Positions 46,048 through 57,560 of a stretch of 64,000 nt of DNA are shown piece by piece. The notes below the pieces were generated by a model. That model made no database searches. It was not told where the DNA came from and saw only the letters and a program-made list of their open reading frames with translations. A program made the translations under genes and the position numbers. Within the stretch, counting starts at the first letter, position 1. Every line of letters begins with the position of its first letter. This DNA is from Polyporus tsugae (lineage: Eukaryota; Basidiomycota; Agaricomycetes; Polyporales; Polyporaceae): positions 1,371,501-1,435,500 of the forward strand of contig JAHRBS010000014.1 of assembly GCA_024305745.1 (NCBI GenBank). The letters run 5' to 3'.

Positions 46048-47126
46048 ATGGCTAACTGGTTGCAACTTTACCGTCTCGTCTCTCTCGGTGAGTTGGTGTC
46101 CCTATGTCGCGTTCCGTCCCGTGTCTTCTCGACTGATCCTCAACAATAGGCTTCGCGACTTTCTGCGGCCTCATTTGCGCGGCTCTCGGCGCACACATCA
46201 CTGCATTCGCGGAGGAAAACTTCAAGGCGTACTACATCTTCGCCGCCCTCGCTATCGCGGCTGGTGGCATCACCATGATCACACTGCCTATCATGTATGT
46301 TTATCCTGCTCTATTCACGAAGGACTCAAATACTCATTGAGCCGGCCATTTCAGGCTCATCATCGACTTTATCCGTCGGGGAGCGTTCACCTCATGGATA
46401 CTCACTGAGCTTATTTGGTTGTGTGAGTACCACATCCAATCGTTCGACACCTTGGAGTGCGTTGCTGATTTGCATGACAATAGCCATCGTTTGGGTGTTG
46501 TGGGTCGCAACTGGTGCAGTTGTGGTCAATAACACGGCCGCCATTTTCACGACTTGCGACTTCGTCTACGGCTGGGCAAACCAGCTCTGCCGCGAGACGC
46601 AAGCGATCGAGGCGTTCTCTCACCTCGCATGGCTCACCCGTACGTCCCTCCTCCCATCCGCATACGTTCTAAGAACTCCACGCTAACCTACTCTCTCTCC
46701 ACCTCACGTTCTCGTCTCTTCTCACTCCAAGTGATGTCCTATATAATCACCCTCCTCGTCGTTGCCCTCATCTCCGCGAACCGCGGCCAGCCGATCTGGA
46801 AGGCCACCGTGCACGACTACTCCGCGCTGCCGCCCTCCCAGACGGCCGGCTTCAACCCGAACGCGAACGTATTCGCGCCCCAGATCCAGCAGCAGCAGCA
46901 GCAGCCGCTCATGGCCATGAGCCCGCCCCCGCAGCAGCTCTACCAACAGCCGTACCAGAACGGGTCTGGGTACCAGCAGCAGCCCCAGCAGCCGATTCCC
47001 CAGCAGGCGCAGTACCCGCCTCCGCAGCCCGTGCCGTCGCCCGCGTCGCAGGGGTCGTATGGCTCGCAGCAGCAGCAGCAGCAGCAGCAGCAGCCGTATG
47101 GCCAGCATCCCTACCCGCAAGTGTAA
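46048..47126 (+). CDS. MARVEL-like four-helix membrane protein with Gln-rich tail
   Basis: Small tetraspan membrane protein. ATG 46048 gives MANWLQLYRLVSLG, a 40-nt first exon with an intron 46088-46149. Helices: FATFCGLICAALGAHITAFA, YYIFAALAIAAGGITMITLP, LTELIWL then SIVWVLWVATGAVVV, and VMSYIITLLVVALISAN. Between helices 3 and 4 lies a Cys-containing loop (TTCDFVYGWANQLCRE), typical of MARVEL-like fungal proteins. The cytosolic tail is Gln/Pro-rich with QQQQQQ runs encoded by CAG repeats (about 46888-46902 and 47068-47094), ending GQHPYPQV then TAA. Probably acts at the plasma membrane; role unknown. Confidence 0.7.
47067..47094 (+). repeat. CAG microsatellite encoding polyglutamine
   Basis: Nine CAG triplets in frame in the last exon of the MARVEL-like gene; a shorter run of five lies at 46888-46902. 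Confidence 0.8.
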
Positions 47127-48752
47127 ATAAACCAGGGTCGGGGTGCAGATGGCCGGGAGTGTTTACTATTCACCGCTATGCTCACATCCTATTCGTTATC
47201 TTTCCATTCGCGTTGATACCTTTCTTCCCTCCACTTATATGCGCTTTTCAACCCATGTCAAACGGCCGCGGCAGACAGTGCAACGGCATCGAGTAGCTTA
47301 CAGCGGATTGTGACTCGTACATAATCACCCCGCGTCCAGGAACTTGAAGCTTAAAGACAGACAATACAGTAACGAGTTTCACGCTAAGTATCTGCTACTC
47401 GGGCCGATACTGTCCATGGTCCGTTCTCAGCCCGTCATTGGCGATCGTCTCGCCTGCGGAAGATATTGAGGACACATGGCATTAATGTCACCTGTCAATA
47501 TCTGCCTTGCCAACAAATGCCTTGCGAGCGATATCATTTCGCCTTCCCTGATAAACGCGCCTTGCGCCGCCGGCTGGTTTCTGACGGAGCTGTCTCATAG
47601 TTTCGGGTGCGTTTGATATTATCCATGCCTTTTTGGGAACAACGTGATGACTCTAGTAATTCCATGAGAGCTCGGCGCTTTATCATATAACGTTCCGCGT
47701 TCGTAGGAGCGTGACTGAACGGATGGCGACACCGAGGATCAATTCCGACATTCCAGTTGTTTTTTGATAGGTGGGATGTGCACTGGCAAGGGATATGGAG
47801 CGGAGCGTTACAGCCCATGCACTGACAGTGACCGTTCGGACTGATCGCTACGGCTGGCAGGAGCATATATGGACTGTGGCACGAAGTTCTCCTCGGAAAA
47901 GATCTAGATCATGTGAGAAGGCAACATGTCCAAACCCAGGAGGACCCGCCCGACATGCTCCCATAGCTTGCTTGGCTACTGCCATCCTAATAGGGCTCTG
48001 TCAGTCACTGCGAAAACATGAGCATGGTCGGCTGGGCAGCGACGCTCAGCCACATGCGGCGGGAACTTGAGAATTGCTAGCGCTCCAGCCTGGTGCCGCT
48101 CGAGCACTGCAGGGGACCGAACAACGCCCGCTGCGCCGCCCCGCAGTCGCGGTGAGTAGGATAACCGTAGTTACGCGGGCGGGTTTACGACGGTCGGAGA
48201 GGCGGTTCCCTATTCATCGGACGTGAGCGTCGTTGTGGACCAAGGCATGAGGCATGATGTTCGGCTCACCTTCATGGGTGTGACGGACCCGCTCCGCGGA
48301 TGTTCAGTTAGACACAGCCAGGCCCCTCGAGACTGGTCCTTAGCAGGCTGCGCGACAAAGGTCTGGCTTCCACACACCGTCGTGTCCACACACTAGCACA
48401 CTAGTATTGGGCAACCCAACATGAATCGCACGAGACATACAAAACGGAAGGGAAATTCAGGGTTGATTTTTGCTACATCCCTTGAGTACGAGGGGAGAAC
48501 TACAAGCTACAGATAATGAGCGCCATCCGAACGTCCCAGCGAGAATGGTCCGCGGTAATACATGTACACATGCACAGCAACACACGAGTGCGAGAAAGTC
48601 CTGCGGGGTCGTACCGTTGTCGTATCGTGCGATTAATGCCTGAGAGGGAATAAGATACCGCGCCGACCGTGCGCGCGCGTTAGATGGCGTAAGTTGCGTG
48701 GTTGTGTGGGAGGGAAAGATAGCGTGGGCCAGTGTTAAGAAGTCTTGAGAGC
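47127..48752. other. Intergenic between convergent genes, nothing recognised
   Basis: 1.6 kb of 3' flanks. Frames such as 47534-47866 (minus) have no motif support. Confidence 0.5.
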
Positions 48753-49966
48753 CTAGACGGCTGTCTCGGAGCCCTCGCTCACGCTCTCCGCGCCGCTGTC
48801 ACGGCGAGAGGCAGCGCGCTTGGGGATGTATGTAGGAAGTGCCTCAACAGGACGTGTGAGGGTGAAGCCTGGGAGACACAGAAGTGTCAGTCAGCCACCT
48901 GCAGACGTGAGCCACAAGGCGAAGAAGTAGCGTACCTCGGGTCATGGCGGCCTTCTCTCCCTGTCTGCCAAAGCCCATGCCGTTCTTCTGGCTGGAGAGG
49001 CTGCCGGAACGGGAGGCATCCGCATAGCCGTAACTGCCGTAGGCCTCACGCTCCTTCTCCCAGGCAGTGGTGCCGCCGGGTGACATGACAAGCTGACGTG
49101 GCGCCTGGCTGGTCGGTAGGACACCCTTCGTGTTGTTGTCCTGCTCGCGCCACGATGTGAGGGAGCGCCGCGATTTGGCCGACTCGCGGAAGATGAGCCC
49201 GAATAGGATGTTGACGCAGCCGAGCGAGAAGAGGAAGAAGGCGGAGACGAGCGAGAACTCGTCCACGTGGTGGGAGAGCACGGCTGCACCGAGTCTGCAT
49301 GTGCGGAAAGAAGCAGGGTAAGCGTCTGTTGCGGCAGCGGCACAAGGAGGACAAGGGCCCGGGCTAAACAAAGGGGAGTATGAGGGGATGGGCAACTCAC
49401 AGGCATTGAATCACGCCGAGCGCGCCAAGTCCAAAGTCGTCGCCGAGGATGGGGAAGAAGCGGTTGAAAAAGGCTGCGGGCCAGCCGACTTCGGACATGA
49501 TGAGGACAATGACTTGGAAAATGATGAGGAGCCGGTTAAGGACGGCCCAGAAGGCTCCAGCGGCCTGGTTCGGAACAGTGCTGCCTCTGTTTTGGGTACG
49601 AGGATCAGTAAGAAGGTCGGAAGTAGAATGAAGACGATGGCGTCATGACATACTCAACGTAGTCGGTGTCTCCATTAACGCAGTCGAAGTCAGTCGTGTT
49701 CGTGGCGTTGGAGGCGACGCGGATGTTAGGGTCGGCCTTTCCAGCGGAAATGAAAGCGTTAACGGCCTGGACGTCGTGGACCATGGTAACGATGCTGCTT
49801 GCGAAAAGAAGCACGAGCGCGATGATGCTGAGTGCGCGGACCACGTTGAGGCCGATGAAGATGTCTGAGGGAACAGACAGAACATGCGTGCATCAGCTCG
49901 AGGATTCAATCCTCAGGCGTTAAGCCTGAAGTTCGGAGGTACTCACATCCTTTGGTGGTAGGCATG
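48753..49966 (-). CDS. DUF7598 four-helix membrane protein
   Basis: Basidiomycete-conserved membrane protein of unknown function. ATG 49966 (MPTTKG) with an intron immediately after, then IFIGLNVVRALSIIALVLLF (helix 1), a loop with NATNTTDFDCVNG, the block VPNQAAGAFWAVLNRLLIIF and QVIVLIMSEVGWPAAFFNRF (helix 2), FGLGALGVIQCL, LGAAVLSHHVDEFSLVSAFF, LFSLGCVNILFGLIFRESAK (helices 3-4), then a basic cytosolic tail (SRRSLTSWREQ, SSQKNGMGFGRQGEKAAMT) and a final exon ending SVSEGSETAV and TAG (48755-48753). All blocks known from the family are present in order, so it is probably functional. Confidence 0.75.
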
Positions 49967-50953
49967 TTGATGACAAGATTGGCTGTGGGATGGGGCGACG
50001 TGTGTGGTCGAGGCGGGATAGTCTAGGGAGATGATCTAAGAGAAGGAAAAGCGTAAAGCAAGAGAGTGGTGTGCCTGCACCCGAAGGAAGTCGTCAAGAG
50101 GGCGGAACGCGGCTGGGATCTGAGGCGGGATGAGAGTGGGATGGGGAACGAGGCGGGAACGAGGACGCCACTTATGAGCGGCGTCGAGGCGCGGGCATGC
50201 GCCTCGGTTGTCGATTCTTGGCACCACGCTGGCATATTTTCTTTGTGCTGGTCGTCGTCGTGGGGCCTCGTTGTGAGAGAACAACAAAAAGCACTTGTTG
50301 TAGAACAATGAGGCTACTTGCAAGGCGCCCCCCCATCCGTCCGCAGCCACCCTGTACAAATATAGCCAAATAACGCCACCTGCGCCTCGCTCGCTGCCAG
50401 TTGAGAAACATCTTGACCTCCAGTAGTACTTCGCGTACATGTCTGCACTCCTCGTTCTTCCCCTCGTCTCCTATCCCGCCCCAAGATCGAACCTACTGCT
50501 TGAAACTAAGTCCTGGTCGCGTTGATGGTCCAATCTCAAACGCCAGAAAGGTGATCTTGGTATACGCTGGTATACGGTGGCGACTCGATACTGGACATGC
50601 ATGTACAGTGGTCCATCTTTGTTAGTGAGTCGCGTATTTGCCTTGCGAGACCCTCTTTGAATGCCTCCCGAATGTATTCTATTACTCAGCTCGTCTTATC
50701 TGGCCGTGGTTGAATGCGCTGATGGGACATCATCAGGACATCATCCACCGACTTTATCTGCTCCGGATGATTGCCACTCGTTACGGAATATACATACGTA
50801 TCAGCGCGTATCATTTCTCAACCTAGCGTGCCGATCTTACGCGTCATTCCGCGCCTTAGGCCTGCCGGGTGCGACAAAGCAGTTTACAAGTCTGAGGCTC
50901 CGTGTACGCAGTGCATCTCACCGCCCAGAACCAGAACACCGCCAGGCTTCACG
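49967..50953. other. Divergent promoter region of DUF7598 and SRPBCC-1
   Basis: No gene seen. A TATA-like CTATATTTG on the minus strand near 50352-50362 is far from the DUF7598 ATG. Confidence 0.4.
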
Positions 50954-51592
50954 ATGCACAACCTTCCCCCTCCGGCCTTCCAAGGCATTGCCGAGTATGT
51001 CGTTAGCGTCGAGATTGATGCCCCCCTTGACAATGTATGGGCCATCGTCACTGACCTCAAGTCATATCCACTTTGGTAAGTGGAAGCCTCTACTTATCAT
51101 ACGCAGAGGTATCTGACAAGTGCCGGTCTGACAGGAATCCCTACCTGTATGTATCACATTACTAGGGTACTTCGCACTGATTCCTTACTCTCGTAATGTA
51201 GTCGGTCCGCCATAATTGTCGACGATTCCTCGCACAAGCCGACCGAGGACCAGTCTCTCCGTGCAGAAGCGACCCTCGAGCTTGCGATGCAGATGCCGCC
51301 GAGTCTCGAGACGTCCAAGAAGCCGACGGTCGGGTATGAACATGTCAGCCTAGTCGACCATGCAGCCCACAGAGTCACCTGGGGTGGTGGACGAATCCCA
51401 AATATTTTTCGCGCAGAACACTCGCAGGCACTCAGCGTAACCGGTGACGGCAAGACACTATGCGAAACGCGGCATGTTTTTGGAGGACTCTCTGGATATC
51501 CGATCAAGTGCTTCATGTCCACAACCATGCGTCAATGTCTGGAGGATATGTTAAATGCACTCAAGCAGAGAGCAGAGAGGCAGTCCGACTGA
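50954..51592 (+). CDS. SRPBCC (START-like/polyketide cyclase-fold) protein 1
   Basis: Small single-domain protein of the helix-grip fold that binds hydrophobic ligands. ATG 50954 gives MHNLPPPAFQGIAEYVVSVE, IDAPLDNVWAIVTDLKSYPL, then intron, a 12-nt microexon GAATCCCTACCT (51135-51146), intron, then RSAIIVDDSSHKPTEDQSLR, SLVDHAAHRVTWGGG, TLCETRHVFGGLSGYPIKCF, ending LKQRAERQSD and TGA at 51590-51592. About 170 aa, a normal size. Paralogue of the gene at 55198 with the same exon layout, but without the convergent repeat unit downstream. Confidence 0.75.
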
Positions 51593-52500
51593 TAGGAAAC
51601 GTAGGGCAAGTATTTTCAGGTTCATCTGTGCCGTCCTGTTCCATACTCATGGCAGCGCATGACAGGCAGCATCTGTATCCTATTTCGTGGTATGATGATA
51701 CTTCTGATATTTCCAACATTTGGCTACGTCATGCATATTGCATCGGGGTCTGAGCACAGGGCGTCCTACCCTCCTTGACCGGGCACTTCGCTCTGCACAT
51801 TGAGCGTTCGTGGAGCCGGCCCGAATCGACGCTTCCCTTCATTGAGATATCATCCCGGCATTAAATAAACGTTTTATTGCTACGCCCGCAGTGACAAGCG
51901 TGGTTTTTCGGTTGCCTTGAACTCTGACAGAGTTCAGTTAATAACAGTCATTTCTTGGCGTCCTGTGCTTGCAAGATCTAGTAAGTGAATACCTTCCTTG
52001 GATTGAATCCAGGTTGACGATTACCGTGGCTCTTGGTCAAGCAGAAAGTCCAAGAATTCTTTGGCGTTCGTCCTCACGAGCGGTTACCGGCAGAAAAACC
52101 GCATCGCGCAGGACCCTCATAGCAGATTATGCTCACGAAAGACGGAGCGGTGCCCCCGTCAGTGGTGCCTTCAACGGCGGAATACGGAACACGGAGGAGC
52201 AGCAGCACGGGATTTCCGCCTGTGTGCAGGGTGTACGGCCACCCCCAATGTCGGCAGCCAGTACAAGTCAAGAGAACCAGCCCTTCCAAGAAGGCGGTAC
52301 GTCCTCAATGAGGGTGATCATCATGGCAGCGAACTCTGCACCTCTTGTTCTTGCAGGCCTTCTCGTGGTGGCGGCCTGTTGGTCGACTGAAGACCGGAGG
52401 AGGTACGTAGGCATGCACACGCACGAATATGCCTACTTAAGACCTCCACTGGGCTGCACACGAACTCTACTCACAGCTCTCACCCTCACGAATCGTCGCC
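51593..52500. other. Intergenic upstream of the transporter
   Basis: A 242-codon plus frame (51969-52697) crosses into the transporter gene in another frame and shows no motif; it is rejected. The last 80 nt hold CTACTTAAGAC and a CT-rich leader, a plausible transporter promoter. Confidence 0.45.
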
Positions 52501-54631
52501 ATGGCCCTCTCCGCGGCCTTTCTCGTCTACTCTGGCGTGATGCCTCTCATCAAAACGTATGTGGCCATGCACCTTTTCAGTGGTTCCTTGTAGCTTGTTT
52601 TCACCCTTTTCAGGTTCGCTGCGCTGGTGTGCGGCTTCGTTCTCGTCAAGTTGGACATGTTTCCTCCGGCTGCATCCCGTGGAGTGTCCATCATTAGCAT
52701 GAACATCGCTCTCCCTGCTCTCATCTTCGCAAACATTGTCCCTTCCTTCACGCCCTCGAACGCCTCGGCCCTAGGACCCTTGATTATGGTGGGCTTCGTC
52801 TACCAGGCAATCGGCTTCGCTATGGGAGTCATCATACGCGAGCTTTGTTACGTCCCTCGAAATTTCTGGCAAGGGATCATCGTGCTAACGGGGATGAGCA
52901 ATTGGGGCAACTTGCGTCAGTACATCCATATGCATTCAGTCAGAGGCTGACGCCATCCTACAGCAAGTGCGATCGTCATGTCAGTGACTCAGCAACCACC
53001 ATTCAACCCTGCCTCGGACCCTGCTCGTGCGTGTGCTCGCTCCTTCGCTTAATCCTCATTTGAACTGACCTAGGCGCGTTAGTCGGCGTCTCTTATGTGT
53101 CCCTCTTCTCCGTTACTTACCATATCGTGTTCTGGATATGCGGCGCAGCGAGCTCGCTTGCATGGGATTACCTTCCTGAGGTCCCGCAGGGCGAAGAAGC
53201 CGAGCGTCGTGTGTCATGGAAGGAGAAGCCTATCGGGCACCTTGTTGCTCGTGCTTTACGTCTTCCAGTCGTACCTGCGCCCCCTTTTGTGCCGCAACAC
53301 AGCAAGGATGAAGAAGCGTTCTCTGCCAAGGAAGACAAGGGGTCCTCATCGCCATCAACTACGAGCAGCATCGCCGAGAACCCTCCGTCGAACGTGCCCA
53401 GGATTGTGATTTCAGAGGAATCGAAGGCCGACCCCCTGGACATTCAGATTGCCCCGCGCCTATCTCCTCTCCCCGCTGTCTCCACGTTCCGATCGCGGCG
53501 GCTCACAATCGTCATCCCGCCTACGCCTGTTCGCGCCTCGGCTACTCCGTCTCCCTTTCGCCAGTCAAGACCGTCCACTCCGGGATGGGTGACTGCCCCT
53601 TCCTCTCCGACACGTGGGTTCACGTTGGCTTCACCTATGATATCGATCATCTCAGCGACGCCCACCCGGTCTATTCCCCCGACGACTCCGATCCGCCCTG
53701 TACACTCTATCCACTCTTTGGAAGATCCCGTCGTGATCTCCGCCCTCGAGAAATCCACTGCCGGCCCAAAGAAGACACGGAGCTGGTGGCTTAGCTCGTT
53801 CTCTGCGCTCCTCAAACCCGTCACCATGTCTCTCACTATCTCCATCCCTACGGCCCTCATCAAGCCACTCAAGGCCCTCTTCGTCGACTGTGCGTCCCAA
53901 GGGTGCCCCAACTGGCATGGCCCAGACAACCGGCCTCCGCTCGCGTTCGTCATGGATACAGGTACGTGCCCCACGGACCGGCCTCCGTGCCAGATGCAGC
54001 GCAGCGCAGCTCACACTTCCGCGCACGCGACCCCCAGCGCAATTCGTGGACACGATCGCGGTGCCGCTCGCGCTCATCCTCCTGGGGGCCTCGTTCGCGC
54101 GAATCAAGGTGCCGCGGCCGCTCTCTCGGCTCCCGATCATGGCGATGCTTCTCGTCACGCTTGCCAAGATGGTCGTGCTGCCCGTCATCGGCGTGGCCGT
54201 CGTGCAGGCCATGGTCCGTGGGGGCCTCATCGCCGCGGACGCGAAGGCGGAGAAGTTCGTCGCGATGCTCTTGAGCGGGACGCCCGCCGCTGTCAAGTAA
54301 GCATAACTTCTTCCCGTCCGCCCCTGCCGAGACCACCCTGCTGTGTGTGCCCGGGTTTCACTAACACGGGAATGGAATGCATGTAGCCAGATGATCGTCG
54401 CTTCACTTTATGCCCCGGACGGGAATGTAGATACCTTGTCGGCATTCTTCTTGATACAATGTGAGTCTTCCTGCTCGGAAGGTAGCATCGAGGTTGACAC
54501 ACGAGCCCTACTTCCACAGACATCTTCATGTTTGTCGCGTCCGCGTACGTGCTGCAGCATATGCACCGTGAAGCGACCACTAACCTATCCCACACAGGAT
54601 GCTGACCGCCGTCTCTATTCTATTGGTGTAA
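52501..54631 (+). CDS. Auxin efflux carrier (AEC) family transporter
   Basis: PIN-like membrane carrier with about ten helices; in fungi the substrates are mostly unknown. ATG 52501 gives MALSAAFLVYSGVMPLIKT, then intron, FAALVCGFVLVKLDMFPPAA, SIISMNIALPALIFANIVPS, the conserved NFWQGIIVLTGMSNWGNL, VSVTQQPPF-type segment, ALVGVSYVSLFSVTYHIVFW. The central cytosolic loop is long (about 53160-53900, roughly 240 residues), Ser/Thr/Pro-rich and disordered. After it come RPPLAFVMDT, then AQFVDTIAVPLALILLGASF, LPIMAMLLVTLAKMVVLPVI, a split SQMIVASLYAPDGNVDTLSA, FFLIQ then YIFMFVASA, MLTAVSILLV and TAA. Spliced length about 600 aa. No disabling change seen. Confidence 0.78.
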
Positions 54632-55197
54632 TCCCCACCGAATAGGTTCAAATACGGCGTCTTCAACTCCTTCGCCTCTAAACTCACGTTCCAATGGTTT
54701 TCTGCCTACTGTATGCACCCACGCACCCAGCCCGTCTTCCGCTCCACATGGAATTTCGCCCTATTCTAGACCTCTACCCTATCTGCTACGTCATATTCTA
54801 CCCCTACGTTACCGTATGCTCGTAGATTTCCTTTTACTTCCACTTGCGTCCCGGTGCTATCGAAATTTCACCTTCAAGCTCTCTGCAAGTCACAAGCCGG
54901 GTGACCTGTTTCGGATGTTTTAGATCTTTGGCGCCGCGTGGAACACCGTGAGCGTCGTATTTGAAATTGGTCCCCGTCCCCAGCATAAGAGCATCCCAAC
55001 CGCCGACGTGTCATCGATGTCATCATCCCAGCGACCGTGCTCCCATTCTCTGTGCAAGCTCTCCCAGTGCGCAAGTATTTTCTTCGAAACGTAAAAAGGT
55101 TGCGATAAATCCTGACCTGACATGTTATACGGCAGGACCACGCAGTGCCAAGCGTTAATTCGACTTCATTTCCAAGTCAGGGCCGTATCGATTGATC
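54632..55197. other. Intergenic, promoter of SRPBCC-2
   Basis: No gene recognised. A short segment near 54655 (FKYGVFNSFASKLTFQWFSA in one frame) looks protein-like but is isolated. Confidence 0.4.
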
Positions 55198-55848
55198 ATG
55201 TCCTCGTCGCCACCCACCAACCTCCCGGATCCTTCCTACACAGCCGTGCTCACCTGCTACGTCTCCCGGGAGATCGACGCGCCTTTGGAGACAGTATGGG
55301 AGGTGCTCACCGACTTCACGAAGTACCCAGACTGGTCAGTGCCGCACTATCTGTCTCGTGTAGTGGCATGATCTTACACCTCGTTTACCAGGAATCCGTT
55401 CGTGTGCGTAGAAACCAGGCCTGCCGTCGGGGACTAGACGCGAAGCTGACTTTTTCCTACGCAGGCGGAGTCAGCAGATCACTGACCAAACTGGCAAGAT
55501 GGTGCTCGAGGACCAAACGCCGGCCGAGGGCAAATACTTGCTCATGAAGACGCACATCCCACCGACCATGGACGACTCCGTCAGGACGCAGAGCGCTTTC
55601 GAGTCAATCATCGCCTACGATGACGTCGCGTATCGTATGGCGTGGACGAGCCTCATACCTCAGTGGATAGTCAAGGCAGAGAGATGGCAAGCGTTGAGCA
55701 CGACGGAGGACGGGAAGACGTTTTACGAATCGAGGGAGATCTTCGCCGGATTTGGCGCGTACCTCATCAAGTGGCTCATTTCTACGAACCTCATGAAGGG
55801 TTTTGAAGGAATGGCGGACGCGGTGCAAACCCAGTCGGAGCAGCAATG
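55198..55848 (+). CDS. SRPBCC (START-like) protein 2, intact parent copy
   Basis: Helix-grip ligand-binding protein. ATG 55198 gives MSSSPPTNLPDPSYTAVLTC, then VSREIDAPLETVWEVLTDFT, KYPDW, an intron, the 12-nt microexon GAATCCGTTCGT (55392-55403), an intron, RSQQITDQTGKMVLEDQTPA, IPPTMDDSVRTQSAFESIIA, YRMAWTSLIPQWIVKAERWQ, SREIFAGFGAYLIKWLISTN, ending DAVQTQSEQQ and TGA. About 175 aa. It is the only complete version of the gene whose fragments occur at 2347-2412 and 9690-10030. Its 3' end faces the unrecognised unit in copy C. Confidence 0.78.
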
Positions 55849-56243
55849 ACAGCTCTAGGTTTGAATATCCCTTCTTAGCCGTAATCCATGCAGCCGCTGA
55901 TGTTCGCTTCTCGCAGGCTATTGGTGAACTTTTATATGGACGCTGGTAGGACATGTCCGGAATGGTACTTCAATATATTGCTGTTTATTTCCATTTACCT
56001 ACTACATATGAGGTACTAGGACTAACACGTCCTCCGTAACAAACGACTAGAACACGAAGACTTACCTAGGTGTTCCACCCGCGGTGGGGTCCCTACAATT
56101 CGCAAGAGGCATCAACAAGCGTGGCAGGTTGGTACGTACGCTTCATGGCCAGAGTCGTCGTGTTGATCTCGGTGCACACTACAATTATTTGGGTAAGTGT
56201 CTAACCAAATCACACCGAATGGGGACACTCACTAGTCGGAGGC

Positions 56244-56944
56244 TCAGCCTTGCAGTGCGACGCGTCCACTCCGCACAATCCGAGTCGCCCGTCCCCGACA
56301 GGCGACTGTACCGGAAAGGCGTTGGCTCGTCCACCTCTTCGCCGGCACAGTGAAGTGATTCGCGGTGAGGGTGGGAGCCTGAGTGCGACGCGCCGCGAAC
56401 GTCGACAGCCACCAGGTGGGCTTACCATCAACGGGGCGGCTGACACCTGGTGCATGGTGGTGCTAGAGTCGAGGCGGTGAGGCTTTGTCTTGGGCAGCGA
56501 ACTCGGGAATAGTGAACGTACGTGGTGGTGGGTCAGCCATGCGGTGTGACGTGCCGTCGCCATGATAGCGAACGCACCACAGAGAAGAGAGAAAGGAGAA
56601 AGGAAACCTGTCCAAGCCCGCCACATCGATGAGCGATAACCATCGGGAAGGATGCGAGCGGATGTACCGAGAAGGGTTGGTGAGTGGACACCTCCGACAC
56701 AGTCTGGTGGTAGAGGGTTAGCTGAGGGAACGATGGCAGATGAGAGCAAGGCGACATACGCGTCGATGGCGAGGTGCCCAGAGGCCCCGTCCCCGCCAGA
56801 GACAGCGAGGACATGCGGGGGAGAAACATCCCAGTCCGACGTTCAACCCCTCACGATAGAGCGTACGACCAGCGACCCGCATAGCATACACCAATGCGAG
56901 TCGCCAGCGCACCTAGGACAGGATGGAGAGGGAGAAGTGAACAT
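56244..56944 (-). pseudogene. Unrecognised five-exon unit, copy C (long frame broken)
   Basis: Counterpart of 2870-3576 and 8533-9234. The start ATG (56944), the TATA box at 56986-56993 and all four intron boundaries are conserved. In the reading frame that is open in A and B, copy C has one base fewer in exon 1 (GCGGGTCGC instead of TTGGGTCGC context) and four fewer at the start of exon 3, so the long product cannot be made. Either this copy is a pseudogene or the conserved product is a spliced RNA or another frame. Confidence 0.55.
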
Positions 56945-56985
56945 GGGAGTTCTGGGGAGAGAGAGGACGGGCGACGGTGACGGGC

Positions 56986-56993
56986 TTTATACG
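56986..56993 (-). promoter_or_regulatory. TATA box of unit C
   Basis: The minus strand reads CCGTATAAAGCCC, about 45 nt upstream of the ATG at 56944; one base differs from A and B. Confidence 0.55.
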
Positions 56994-57560
56994 GTGGAGG
57001 CTGGGATGCTCGGCATATGTCGGCATGTTGATGTTGGAGTGAGGCTGGAAATCGGACAAGAGGTCAGCGGTATTCGGGTCAAGAAGGCGCGTGATTTCTG
57101 TTGTTCGCTCGTCTCAGCGATTGATTGCGATGAACACCTAGGCCGTCCGTCCTGGTCTGTGCGTTCCACAACACCGCCCGGCGGATCATCCTTATAATCG
57201 GTTCGGTGCCACTTCAGCGGTGATGAGAACCAGGGTTCAACTGATTCTAGTCTCTGATTCCTCCATGTTTGTTTCTTCCTGGGATATTCCGAACATTGTG
57301 GCGAACACACCAGGCAATTATTATCTCCAGTGGAATCTCTGATCGGCTCTTGTCTTCGGGTCTCTGGAATGGAGGAAAACAACAATAGATCATCATGGCG
57401 AAGGGTGATCGAAACGAGTACTAGTGAAGGGAACATTTGAAGCGAAGAGATGCAACCCCGCACGGAGCGGTGAGTTGTGGTATCCAACTCATGATCAAGC
57501 TTGAGCCTTCAGTTGCAGTTCGTCCCCTGCCAGACGGGATTCGCAGCGACGTTCACCGCT

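Larger units (their letters stand above)
55198..57560 (+). repeat. Segmental duplication copy C (probable source copy)
   Basis: Contains the whole SRPBCC gene plus about 1.7 kb downstream that is shared with copies A and B. The SRPBCC 3' flank matches copy A closely (TTTGAATATCCCTTCT, TACCTACTACATATGAGGTACT). Homology runs through the unit and its upstream flank (AGCGAAGAGATGCAAC) to about 57560. Confidence 0.85.

Noticed and set aside
51969..52697. 242-codon plus frame overlapping the transporter start
   Set aside because: Runs in a different frame through a well-supported AEC exon and lacks any motif of its own.
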